Below, piece by piece: positions 53,454 to 61,541 of a stretch of DNA of 64,000 nt. The DNA lies in contig JACKEV010000013.1 in NCBI GenBank assembly GCA_020632795.1, positions 372,001 through 436,000 on the forward strand. Reading direction: 5' to 3'. This stretch comes from Alphaproteobacteria bacterium. Lineage in GTDB: Bacteria; Myxococcota_A; UBA796; CAJQPC01. Positions within the stretch are counted from its first letter, which is position 1. Every line of letters starts with the position of its first letter. A program made the position numbers and the translations under genes. The notes beneath the pieces were generated by a model. It worked only from the letters and a program-made list of their open reading frames with translations, was not told where the DNA came from and ran no database searches.

Positions 53454-54830
53454 ATGGCCATCTCCAACACCGCATCCGCGCCTCCCCTCCCGCAAGATCC
53501 CGCTGAAGCTCGGAGGGTCGAGCACACCCGTCTGAGAAGGCGGATCATGTACAGCATGCACGAGAACGACGTCAGGCAAAGACTCGTCCAAGCTGTAGGA
53601 TCCACAAGAGCAACCGCATGGTGTCAGACGCCGGATATGACCTCAAACCCGGCCTGGTACGTCTATTCCCAACTCGCAGCCCTTTACCGCGAGATTCCCG
53701 AGGTGCGGCCTCCAGACGGGGGAGAAGATGCAGCAGCAGCTCTCTCTGAATCTGGCCATTGGCAACTTGCCCAACGACTTCAGAGAGACACGCTGGCTCT
53801 GAACGACCACTATGTCCGGGTTGACATCACCGATGATCAGGAGCCCTCTACGAGGTTGATCCCCCCTGATCTCGTAGAAGTGGTCACCCACCCTCTCCGA
53901 CCCTCACAGCCCCTGTCCGTCAAAGAATGGATCCCGGATCCTGAGACGCAGAACAAGTGGGTCAAGCTCAACGTGGATCCCAGAAACAGGATCTATGTCG
54001 CACTGGATGATCGGGGGAACGATGTCTCTGACAGGATCCTGGGGGGCAACTTCTCGGGGGAGAACTACCCCTGGGTAATCAACGAACAAGCTGTCCTGCC
54101 CTACGTCGCGTACCACAGCTCCATGACCGGCTACCCTCTCGACCCCTACAGCGGCAGAGAGGTTTTCGAGGGTGCCCTCCAACTCGGAGTCCTCTACAGC
54201 TTTTTTCAGCACACTGTTCGTAATGTGGCCTGGGCCCAGAGATACATCCTTGGCGCAGAGCCCCTCGGGATGGACGTAGAGGAAGAGGGAGAGGGACGCC
54301 GGGCAGAAGTCGAGGCGGATCCTGCTACCCTGCTCGCCCTCCGTCCGCTTGAGGACATTCAGGGGCAACCCATGATCGGCCAGTGGAGTTCTCCCGTCGA
54401 CCCTTCCACCCTCTTGGCCTCCATCGAAAGGTATGAGCGCAGAATCACAGAGATGGCTCTTGGCCAGGTTGGAGTTTCGAGAAGGGAGTCGGATGTCAGA
54501 TCGGCGATGAGCCTGGCGGTCTCCAGGGAGAGCCAGAGACAAGCCCAGCGCGCCTATGAGCCGGTGTTCCGCCGATCCGACCTGCGGTTGCTGAGGCTGG
54601 TCTCGGGCCTCATGGGCGGGCCTACGTCGGGCTGGCGCATCAACTACAAGTCCATCCCCAGGGATGCCGCAGAGATGGCCGCCGAGATGGATCGCATGTC
54701 GAAACTGATCGAGGCTGGACTCCTGGATCGCGTATCGGCGTATCAACAGCTCCACCCTGGGCTCAGCCGCCAAGAAGCGGAGAAAGCGATCGAGGAGATC
54801 GCGAAGATCAACAGGGCCTACGCCGCGTGA
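53454..54830 (+). CDS. Portal protein
   Basis: A 458-residue portal, forming the dodecameric DNA channel in the capsid vertex. Evidence is position (directly after terL), length, and the typical layout: an N-terminal clip/stem region, a central wing domain, and a long C-terminal helix (EMDRMSKLIEAGLLDRVSAYQ) as in many SPP1-like portals. ATG 53454 is chosen; a TTG at 53430 overlapping the terL stop would add eight residues. Confidence 0.8.
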   Translation: MAISNTASAPPLPQDPAEARRVEHTRLRRRIMYSMHENDVRQRLVQAVGSTRATAWCQTPDMTSNPAWYVYSQLAALYREIPEVRPPDGGEDAAAALSESGHWQLAQRLQRDTLALNDHYVRVDITDDQEPSTRLIPPDLVEVVTHPLRPSQPLSVKEWIPDPETQNKWVKLNVDPRNRIYVALDDRGNDVSDRILGGNFSGENYPWVINEQAVLPYVAYHSSMTGYPLDPYSGREVFEGALQLGVLYSFFQHTVRNVAWAQRYILGAEPLGMDVEEEGEGRRAEVEADPATLLALRPLEDIQGQPMIGQWSSPVDPSTLLASIERYERRITEMALGQVGVSRRESDVRSAMSLAVSRESQRQAQRAYEPVFRRSDLRLLRLVSGLMGGPTSGWRINYKSIPRDAAEMAAEMDRMSKLIEAGLLDRVSAYQQLHPGLSRQEAEKAIEEIAKINRAYAA

Positions 54831-54857
54831 GAAACCCGAAGAATGAGGACGTGACAG

Positions 54858-55454
54858 ATGGATGAGCAGAACAACCAGGCTCCACAGGGAGAAGCTCCAG
54901 AGAAGACGGTTCCGTACAGCCGATTTGAAGCCGTGGTGGCCTCGAAGAATGAGGCTCTGGCTCAGCTCCAGTCCCTCCAGATCGAGAACCAATCCCTGCT
55001 GGAGAAGGCGGCCACGGTGGACACCCTGGGCTCCCAACTCCGGGAAGCTCAGGCCCAGGCCCAGGCCGCCGAGCAGAAGTTCGGCCGCTGGCAGTCCATC
55101 GCTTCGCAGCTCGGGACCACGGACCAGGAAGCGATTGAGGCCGCCGAGTGGGCGCACAGCAGGTTGCCGCAGAAGGACAGGCCCAAGCTCAACGACTGGT
55201 TGACCGGCATCAAGGCCGACCCCGCTACCGCGCCCAAGGTCTTGCAGCCCTGGTTGTCTCCCGGTGACCAGGGTCAGGCTGGAGCTGCGCCAACTCCGAG
55301 ACCTACTCCCAGGCCACCGGCAACAGGGACACAGCCCCCAGGGGCTCCAAGTTCCCTCAGCAACGCTGAACTTCGAAGGATCCGTGAAGAGGCTCAGAGG
55401 ACAGGGGATTGGTCCCGGTGGAGGGAATTGAGGAAGAGTTTCACGAAGGGCTGA
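54858..55454 (+). CDS. Capsid scaffold-like protein
   Basis: A 198-residue acidic, helical protein between portal and capsid genes. A coiled coil spans about residues 25-75 (ALAQLQSLQIENQSLLEKAA), then a Pro-rich linker, and a basic C-terminal helix (LRRIREEAQRTGDWSRWREL) that in scaffold proteins contacts the coat protein. No protease domain is present. It follows GAGGACGT. The call rests on position and composition. Confidence 0.75.
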   Translation: MDEQNNQAPQGEAPEKTVPYSRFEAVVASKNEALAQLQSLQIENQSLLEKAATVDTLGSQLREAQAQAQAAEQKFGRWQSIASQLGTTDQEAIEAAEWAHSRLPQKDRPKLNDWLTGIKADPATAPKVLQPWLSPGDQGQAGAAPTPRPTPRPPATGTQPPGAPSSLSNAELRRIREEAQRTGDWSRWRELRKSFTKG

Positions 55455-55467
55455 TCACGGGTGATCA
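55452..55467. repeat. 16-bp palindrome, copy 2
   Basis: TGATCACGGGTGATCA overlaps the scaffold stop codon, 98 bp upstream of the capsid gene. It is the same palindrome as at 50,649. Possible operator or processing site. Confidence 0.6.
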
Positions 55468-55564
55468 CTGCCTCGGTATCACCCCCTCAGAAAGCCCACC
55501 GGGTCGCCTCCGTCATCAGGTCGTAGTGGGATGACAACCAACTACGCACATACGGAGGCCGAAC

Positions 55565-56470
55565 ATGGCCAACGAAATCGTACCATCCGGCATCGGCGAT
55601 CTCATTGCCGGAGAGGTCATGGCTAACGAATATATGATGCTATTGGCCGAGCGCGACAACAGCGTCCTGAATCATCCCGCGCTCTTTCACGCGACGGCAA
55701 CAAGCCCAACTTCCAACGTAGTCCGTGTTCCGCATGTCGGCCTCGGTGGCTACGATCTTCTCAGTGCAACAACGCCTGGATCAGAAATTGCGAACACGGC
55801 TCTGATTGATGGCTCAAGTGACATCACAATTTCCAGCCGCGCCAAGGTGTACATGGCCGACGACCTGGCGCAGTACATCACCGATGGCAAACTCGACGCC
55901 ATCGCGCTGGCCCAGGACGCGGTGGTCTCCATCAGTCAGACCTTGATCAGCCTGATTGCGTCGGTTGCCGGTGGGTTTACCGCGACGGAAGGGACCAGCG
56001 GCGTTGACGCAACATGGAACGACGTCCTCGCGGCCAAGACGACACTCGATATCGCAAACGCCGCTGGACCGATGCTGGCCATCGTCCATAGCCGGCAATG
56101 GGGAGACCTCGAATCAGACGCCCTGTCGATGGGTGTGCTTCCAGCGCAGTCCATGAGCGGCGTGATCATGCAGGGACTCTCGGGATATCGTGGGCGATAT
56201 CTTGGAATTGACTTCTTTGTTTCGAATCATGTTCCGACGGCCAACGCCGGAGCCGACCGCGCTGGCGGGATTTTCACGCGAGGAGGGATTGCATGGGCAG
56301 ACGCGCAGATGCCAGCCGAGAACGATCCCAACATCGTGAACCTCGGCCGGGGGCGGTTCGAACGAGTGCGTCAAGGTCGGTATCTGGCCACAAGCTACGT
56401 GACCTCGTACCACTGCGGGGTAGCCCAGGCCATCGATGCGGCCGGTGTGAGCCTGGTATCTGATGCCTGA
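55565..56470 (+). CDS. Major capsid protein
   Basis: A 301-residue protein with the composition and place of a major capsid protein: after portal and scaffold, strong start region (GGAGG eight bases upstream), Ala/Gly/Ser/Thr rich, no Cys-rich motif. The N-terminal arm (residues 1-60), the long central helix region (KVYMADDLAQYITDGKLDAI) and the P-domain-like beta segments fit an HK97-fold coat protein. No cleavage signal or protease gene is seen. Confidence 0.8.
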   Translation: MANEIVPSGIGDLIAGEVMANEYMMLLAERDNSVLNHPALFHATATSPTSNVVRVPHVGLGGYDLLSATTPGSEIANTALIDGSSDITISSRAKVYMADDLAQYITDGKLDAIALAQDAVVSISQTLISLIASVAGGFTATEGTSGVDATWNDVLAAKTTLDIANAAGPMLAIVHSRQWGDLESDALSMGVLPAQSMSGVIMQGLSGYRGRYLGIDFFVSNHVPTANAGADRAGGIFTRGGIAWADAQMPAENDPNIVNLGRGRFERVRQGRYLATSYVTSYHCGVAQAIDAAGVSLVSDA

Positions 56471-56591
56471 TTGCTGATTCTGGCGCGGGCCCCCTGGATG
56501 GACAAGCCAACCCGGACACGTCCTCCCGGGGGCCGAAGCCTCCGGGGAGGTCCGCGCCCTTGCACCACACACATATAAGAGGACGTAGAGT

Positions 56592-57287
56592 ATGGCCAAG
56601 AGAGTAGTTGAAACCTCGGTAACAACCGAAGATATGAGCCGGGTTGTGCCCGAGTTCACGACGAAAAACAACGGCGCAACGGTGCCTTGGTGCCCCGCGT
56701 CTCCCATGTTTGTTTACGTCTACAACCCCAAGAGATGGACGGTTGTGGCTGGAAAATTGATCCCGGGACTGCACAAGATGCCTCTGGAGCGGGGCGTCAA
56801 CCGGGTCGACATGGACAAGGACGGCCGGATCCACTTCGCAGATGCTCGGGCGAAGATCGAGGAACAAGGCAGGATGCAGGTCCCCTATGAGTGGGGCCCT
56901 GGCGGATCCTACCTCCAGGCCGTTGAGTGTCGTCCCGGGGGCGGAAGGAACACCGCCAAGGCGCATCTGTCTGTGTGGGAATTTGCGGTAGCCGGTGACA
57001 CCCAGACCTATGCCGACGAAGCGGCTTACGCCTCGTGGGCGGAATCCCTGGTTGCCGATGGCAAGATCGACCCCTGCCCACCGCACATCGCCCGGGAGCT
57101 GCTGGACAAGCACGTCAAGAAGCTCCGGGAGGCCAGGGCACGCGCGGACAAGGGCGGGCCAGGGTCGGGCGAGGCCGGTCTCCGGGTTGAGGCTTTGGAG
57201 GCTGTTGTAGACGTCCTGCGCAAGTCCGCTGAGAAGAAGAGGGCTCCCGTGCGGGGCCAGGGCCTCAACCCCGACCTGGGAGTCTGA
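56592..57287 (+). CDS. Phage head-region protein, unknown
   Basis: A 231-residue protein downstream of the capsid gene. It has no recognised domain; the centre (PWCPASPMFVYVYNPKRWTV, VPYEWGPGGSYLQAVE) is beta-rich and the C-terminus is a charged helix (KHVKKLREARARADKGG). It follows GAGGACGT. The 121-bp spacer before it contains a GC hairpin (CCTCCCGG / CCGGGGAGG) that may limit readthrough from the abundant capsid message. Confidence 0.6.
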   Translation: MAKRVVETSVTTEDMSRVVPEFTTKNNGATVPWCPASPMFVYVYNPKRWTVVAGKLIPGLHKMPLERGVNRVDMDKDGRIHFADARAKIEEQGRMQVPYEWGPGGSYLQAVECRPGGGRNTAKAHLSVWEFAVAGDTQTYADEAAYASWAESLVADGKIDPCPPHIARELLDKHVKKLREARARADKGGPGSGEAGLRVEALEAVVDVLRKSAEKKRAPVRGQGLNPDLGV

Positions 57288-57289
57288 AC

Positions 57290-57445
57290 ATGAGCGGCGA
57301 AGGACAGCGAGATCGCCAGATCATCGATGAGAACGCCCGGTCCCTGGTGGAGAGCGGTGTGAAGCCGAAGAAGGCTGAGGAGATGGCCAAGGCGGCCATG
57401 CGCCGAGTTGATCGCAAGCTCCGTGAGCAGGGCAAGCGTCGGTAG
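57290..57445 (+). CDS. Tiny basic helical phage protein
   Basis: A 51-residue frame three bases after the upstream stop: MSGEGQRDRQIIDENARSLV then ESGVKPKKAEEMAKAAMRRV and a basic end. It fills the gap between two head genes, has natural protein character and continues the operon without a gap, so I accept it despite its size. Possibly a head-completion or decoration accessory. Confidence 0.55.
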   Translation: MSGEGQRDRQIIDENARSLVESGVKPKKAEEMAKAAMRRVDRKLREQGKRR

Positions 57446-57479
57446 TACCGAGACCACACACAAAAACAAGAGATAGATA

Positions 57480-58121
57480 ATGGCTACATCTGTACCCTAT
57501 TTCAAGGTCCAGGCTCCGATCGAAGCGACCGGCACCGTGGCCTCGGATTTCGGCTCGTCCGGTCTCAAGGCCGACGTCATCGAAGAGTCCACCTCCGGCA
57601 ACGGAGTCTCGGTTGATGGCGTCGTTCTTCAGGACGGGGGCGTCTCCGCTTCGCTGTCCCTGGCGGACGGCGACCTCCTCTCCATCTTTGGCAACGGCAC
57701 AGGGACAGGAGACGTGGTGCTCCGGGTGGGAGGTTCCGCGACAGAAGGTCTGGAGCTGCGGGTGTACGAGGCCACCGTCTCCCCGTCTGCCATCGAAACC
57801 AACCTGATCAACATGCCCGCGACCAGCCGCATCATCAGCGTCCAGTCGAACGTGGAAGCGGCCCTGACCGGAGGGGGGACCACAGATTCCTACGGCATCG
57901 GGACGGCTGGCGACCCGGACAAGTACGGCAGTTCAGCGACGCTGACCCAGAACTCCAAGACGGACTTCTTGGGCGACGCCACGGTGCTGGCCTCGACCGA
58001 GCAGATGGTTCTGACCGGCACAGCCTCCGAGACCGCCGATGGGGATACCGCCCTGACGGTGGGCTCCGTTCGCGTTCGCGTGGTCTACGAGACTCTGAAC
58101 TCTCTCGATGACGCATCCTGA
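57480..58121 (+). CDS. Phage structural protein, possible decoration or head fibre
   Basis: A 213-residue Ser/Thr/Gly/Val-rich protein with repeated beta-strand patterns (GTVASDFGSSGLKADVIEE, DGDLLSIFGNGTGTGDVVLR) and no helical or charged stretches. This composition is typical of virion surface proteins. Two adjacent genes (58,135 and 58,786) show similar character. Function assignment is by composition and position only. Confidence 0.6.
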   Translation: MATSVPYFKVQAPIEATGTVASDFGSSGLKADVIEESTSGNGVSVDGVVLQDGGVSASLSLADGDLLSIFGNGTGTGDVVLRVGGSATEGLELRVYEATVSPSAIETNLINMPATSRIISVQSNVEAALTGGGTTDSYGIGTAGDPDKYGSSATLTQNSKTDFLGDATVLASTEQMVLTGTASETADGDTALTVGSVRVRVVYETLNSLDDAS

Positions 58122-58134
58122 TTGAGGTTTACAC

Positions 58135-58620
58135 ATGGCTACCACAAAAGCTACAGTACGCGCCGAGGTCTTCGAGAGTCTGAACTCGGAGAATCAGAGC
58201 GGATCAATCCGACACCTGATTGAACATCTGATCGACACCAGCTCCTACGACGAGGTGTTCAGCGATCGACGGACTCTCTCTGCCTCTGCTTCAGAAGTTC
58301 TCGACCTGGCTGGAAGTCTGGAGAAGGTGTTCGGCGGGGACAATCTCGCCTGCGCCAAACTCCATCTGGTTCTCGTCGTCAACAGGAATTCGACAGCGGG
58401 GGATGACCTGGAGCTGGGGCCGGACTCGACCGCCGGAGTCTCGGGCCTGTTCTCGGACACATCTGACCGAATCACAATCCCAGCCGGAGGGGCTTTCCTT
58501 TGGCACGATCCAAATGGGATCACGGTCACGGGTGGTTCCGCCGATGAGCTGTACGTTGCCGAAACCGGAGGGGCTAACAGTGTTTCCTACGACATCCTCA
58601 TCCTCGGCGCGTCATCTTGA
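58135..58620 (+). CDS. Phage structural protein, unknown
   Basis: A 161-residue protein with a helical first half (FESLNSENQSGSIRHLIEHL) and a beta-rich second half (DSTAGVSGLFSDTSDRITIP, GGSADELYVAETGG). The latter resembles receptor-like or decoration domains. It ends directly before the hairpin repeat at 58,653. Assignment is by position. Confidence 0.6.
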   Translation: MATTKATVRAEVFESLNSENQSGSIRHLIEHLIDTSSYDEVFSDRRTLSASASEVLDLAGSLEKVFGGDNLACAKLHLVLVVNRNSTAGDDLELGPDSTAGVSGLFSDTSDRITIPAGGAFLWHDPNGITVTGGSADELYVAETGGANSVSYDILILGASS

Positions 58621-58652
58621 TGGTCCAACGGTTCAACCTGTGTTTTCGCGAA

Positions 58653-58706
58653 TTTTGCGTGTTGTAGTCTCTCTGTTCTTCAGAGAGACTGGAGAACACA
58701 TTTTTC
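58653..58706 (+). repeat. Hairpin repeat, copy B (between head genes)
   Basis: TTTTGCGTGTTGTAGTCTCT starts a stem (AGTCTCTCTG / CAGAGAGACT perfect core) that ends in TTTTT. It lies in the 165-bp gap after the 58,135 gene and looks like a rightward intrinsic terminator. It matches copy A at 45,703 nearly base for base. Confidence 0.75.
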
Positions 58707-58785
58707 TGATCTACATAGGTAGAAAGTCCAATATCACAATCTCATGATCTTGATCGCGTAGAACACTGATCTGGAGGAATTCCTG

Positions 58786-59523
58786 ATGCCCTCTGGGGCT
58801 GCAACATCCAGCTACTCGGCACGCTTTCTCCTGCCCGACATGCTGGAGAGGGCGAGGGCCAACTCGTTGAGCTGCCCCATCTGGCAAGACGGTTCATTGG
58901 TTGCCCCCAGCTCTGGAACGATCACCATCTGGGATGGCTCAGGAACCAAGCAGGTTGACGCCGATTCGATCACGGTCTCCAGCTCCACAGCAACCTACAG
59001 CTACACTCCATCGTCCAGCCTGTCTTATGGCGAAGGATGGAGGATTGAATGGTCCCTCATTATCGACTCGGTGACCCACGTCTTCAGAAACGACGCCAGC
59101 TTGGTTCGAGTCAGCCTCTACTCTCCCATCACTGACGCCGATCTCTTTAGGCGGGTCAGCTCTCTCAACCCCACGGGAGCTGCTCCTCTTTCTTCGGTCT
59201 CGGACTACCAGGACTACTTGGACGAGGCTCACGTCATCATCCAGAACAGGCTCATCTCCAGGGGAAACCGTCCCAACCTCATCCTGAGTCCATCAGCTCT
59301 CAGGGAGGTCTACCTCACGTTGACCCTGAGCCTGATCTTTTCCGACTTCGCGACCCGCTTGAACGACAGCTACGAGGCCATGAGCCAGGAGTACAAGAGG
59401 GACTACCAGGCGGCCTGGGATGACTTGAGGTTCACGTACAGCTCCGGCGATGAAGAAGAGAACAGCGGGACTCGAAGACGTCGATCGGCCTCCCCCACGA
59501 TCTGGCTCACGAGCAGGGGGTAA
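58786..59523 (+). CDS. Head-tail connector (neck) protein candidate
   Basis: A 245-residue protein. The N-terminal 90 residues are beta-rich (SGTITIWDGSGTKQVDADSI); the C-terminal part is helical (LFRRVSSLNPTGAAPLSSVS, LSLIFSDFATRLNDSYEAMS) and resembles gp6/gp15-type head-completion proteins with a basic Arg-rich end. A good ribosome-binding site (GGAGG) precedes ATG 58786. Position between head and tail genes supports a connector role. Confidence 0.65.
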   Translation: MPSGAATSSYSARFLLPDMLERARANSLSCPIWQDGSLVAPSSGTITIWDGSGTKQVDADSITVSSSTATYSYTPSSSLSYGEGWRIEWSLIIDSVTHVFRNDASLVRVSLYSPITDADLFRRVSSLNPTGAAPLSSVSDYQDYLDEAHVIIQNRLISRGNRPNLILSPSALREVYLTLTLSLIFSDFATRLNDSYEAMSQEYKRDYQAAWDDLRFTYSSGDEEENSGTRRRRSASPTIWLTSRG

Positions 59524-59526
59524 ACC

Positions 59527-59961
59527 ATGTCCTCCCTTGCAGTTTCGGAAGTCAGGTCCCGAGTTGCATCCGCCCTCGCAGACCTTGATGGATGGACGGA
59601 ATCCAGGTGGGCGTATGGCCTGTTCGGCAGCGAGAGCGATCATCTTCTTCATCACAGCTTCGCGGTCGGTGTTGAGGACACGGTTCTCCATCCGAGGGCA
59701 GGCCAGCAAAAGCTCCACGAGGGCGCGCTGGTGGTCACAACCGTCCAGGTTCAATGGGCCCACAGGCTACGTCAGGATGCCCAGGTGGCGGACTACGGGG
59801 CAGCCCTGGACAGCGAGGCCCAAGCCATCGTGAAGCTCCTGTCGGTGGACAGGCGGGTTCTCCATGTCCTCTTCTCGGACGCAAGGAGGAGGACGACAGA
59901 AGAGGGCTGGCTCCTCGGCACCATGCGGTTTCGCGCGATCCACCAGCTCGCTCTCCGATGA
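59527..59961 (+). CDS. Head-tail joining or tail-completion protein candidate
   Basis: A 144-residue protein beginning four bases after the previous stop. It has an alpha/beta pattern (VSEVRSRVASALADLDGWTE, VVTTVQVQWAHRLRQDAQVA) seen in tail-terminator or completion proteins of siphoviruses. There is no clear motif; the call rests on gene order (before the tail tube). Confidence 0.6.
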   Translation: MSSLAVSEVRSRVASALADLDGWTESRWAYGLFGSESDHLLHHSFAVGVEDTVLHPRAGQQKLHEGALVVTTVQVQWAHRLRQDAQVADYGAALDSEAQAIVKLLSVDRRVLHVLFSDARRRTTEEGWLLGTMRFRAIHQLALR

Positions 59962-60006
59962 ACCGTCGGTAGAACAAGATCCCATACGAACTGATAGGAG
60001 CCTTTC

Positions 60007-60507
60007 GTGGCTGCATCAACACTCAAGAAGCACCTTTTTGATTCGACGATTACCCTGTCAGATGGTGATACCCCTGCGAATACCTTGGAAATCCCGTTCA
60101 CGGTGGGTGACTTGACGATCGACAACCTGTCGGACGATGGGCGAGCCCACAACATCTACGATTCAAAAGGCCGCCTCTCGGAAAGAGTAGTCCGTCCTGG
60201 AGAACTGGAGAATCCATCCGGGAGCTTTAGCTGTCAGATTGCGGACTTCTCTGACGCCACAAACGAGACTGCGCTCGATTTTCTGATGAAGACGGGGTCA
60301 TTTGCCAGCAATGTCGGAACTTTGGGAACCGGTCAGAGCTACACATTGAACATCCTGATCAGTGTGGCCGGCGTTTCACTGGGCGATCCTGCGGAGCATA
60401 CTGCGTTGATCCCACATGCCAGGATCAAAACTGCGTTTGCGGAAGGCGAACCAAACACGTTGTCTTTCTCATACGAGGGCTTGGGCGGAATGCCCACATT
60501 CACCTGA
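60007..60507 (+). CDS. Major tail tube protein candidate
   Basis: A 166-residue protein starting at GTG 60007 with GGAG nine bases upstream. It is a beta-rich, Thr/Ser-rich protein (FDSTITLSDGDTPANTLEIP, GDLTIDNLSDDGR, HARIKTAFAEGEPNTLSFSY), as expected of a lambda gpV-like tube subunit, directly before the tail-assembly chaperone gene, the canonical order in siphoviruses. Confidence 0.7.
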   Translation: MAASTLKKHLFDSTITLSDGDTPANTLEIPFTVGDLTIDNLSDDGRAHNIYDSKGRLSERVVRPGELENPSGSFSCQIADFSDATNETALDFLMKTGSFASNVGTLGTGQSYTLNILISVAGVSLGDPAEHTALIPHARIKTAFAEGEPNTLSFSYEGLGGMPTFT

Positions 60508-60532
60508 TACTTGATCAATCACAGAGGACGTC

Positions 60533-60901
60533 ATGGGTAAGAAGAACAAGAACAAGGTCACGGTCACCCTGATGGGGAAGGAAATCCCTCTCGGGATGCC
60601 CAAACGGTACGTGGTTTGCCAGGATATCGTCTTGGCGGCAGCCTACAACCCAGCTCGGGCCTTCGCCGCTGCCCTGGGTCAGTGCATGCGAAAATGGCGA
60701 CCCCAGATCGCCTACAAGGGGGATGCTCTCGCATACGGTGGAGAGGTGATCGACCATTTTGTCGACCAGGGTGTGAAACCTTCCGAGATTACCGAAGCAG
60801 GAGTGTTCGCCTTCAACCTGCTTGCTGGCCGGGTGCTCGAAGCAGCGGGGGTCGATGCCGAAGAGGATTTTTCCGAGGCCCCGGAGTCATCGAGTTCGTA
60901 A
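60533..60901 (+). CDS. Tail-assembly chaperone (gpG-like)
   Basis: A 122-residue protein at the canonical place between tail tube and tape measure. It has a basic start (MGKKNKNKVTVTLMGKE) and a helical body. GAGGACGT precedes ATG 60533. Near its 3' end a U-rich stretch (GAT TTT TCC at 60,866-60,874) permits slippage into the -1 frame, which stays open to 61,104; the short form is the gpG equivalent. Confidence 0.75.
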   Translation: MGKKNKNKVTVTLMGKEIPLGMPKRYVVCQDIVLAAAYNPARAFAAALGQCMRKWRPQIAYKGDALAYGGEVIDHFVDQGVKPSEITEAGVFAFNLLAGRVLEAAGVDAEEDFSEAPESSSS

Positions 60902-61104
60902 TCCTCGATATCGAGCGGCTTTGGGGCCGAGAACCGGGCTGGTTTGCTGAACAATCTCGGGAGGATCAGGTTCGGCTCATCGCATGGTGGAAAGTTCACA
61001 ACCAACCCGTCAAACAGTCCTCGGGGCCCACAATCGGTCCAAACAGCAAAGTGAATGTTGCGTCTCAATCTGCAAGACAGTTCTGGTTTGGCGGGAATTC
61101 CTGA
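60869..61104 (+). CDS. -1 frameshift extension of tail-assembly chaperone (gpGT-like)
   Basis: This -1 frame has no usable start codon after the chaperone stop, yet reads as protein: GVIEFVILDIERLWGREPGW then FAEQSREDQVRLIAWWKVHN and a Ser/Asn-rich end. Phage tail chaperones of this type are made as a short form and a frameshifted long form. The likely slip is at U-UUU (60,868-60,871), giving a fusion of about 190 residues. The stop overlaps the next ATG by one base (TGATG). Confidence 0.65.
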
Positions 61105-61541
61105 TGCCATCGAGAATCCGAATAGGCCGAGGAAGATCTGCCATATGGGTGGAGGGCCCCACTGCGGCAGAGCTGGAGTCCTCGGTCAGAAAGGTTCTCG
61201 GTCCTGCTCTTGAACGAGTCGAAGAAGAGGTCGACAAGGTTCACGATGAGCTGTTGCTCAAGTGGCCTGTCAAAACCGGAAGATCCCGAGCAAGCTGGTT
61301 CACAGCAACCACCCTGGATCCCGAGAAATACTCGGCTACGGCCTCCCTGCTGAGCGATGAGAAGTACGTCGTCTACATCAAGAGCACGAAGGTCAGCGGC
61401 AAGAATGACGCCACGAGGAATCGAAGTCCGTATCAAGAACTGGTCCGAAGACCTCTCCGACTGGCTCAGAAGGAACTGAGAGACGGGGACCTCAAGGACA
61501 TCATCACTCGCGCACTCCAGAGGGAGATTGACCGTGGCTGA
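61104..61541 (+). CDS. HK97 gp10-like tail-completion protein candidate
   Basis: A 145-residue protein. The middle segment LLLKWPVKTGRSRASWFTAT is typical of HK97 gp10/minor tail-completion proteins (a conserved TGR/TG-x-R turn after a long helix), followed by a beta pair and a C-terminal helix. It is coupled to the frameshift product by a TGATG overlap and its end overlaps the tape-measure start by eight bases. Its place after the chaperone is unusual for gp10, so the call is moderate. Confidence 0.55.
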   Translation: MPSRIRIGRGRSAIWVEGPTAAELESSVRKVLGPALERVEEEVDKVHDELLLKWPVKTGRSRASWFTATTLDPEKYSATASLLSDEKYVVYIKSTKVSGKNDATRNRSPYQELVRRPLRLAQKELRDGDLKDIITRALQREIDRG

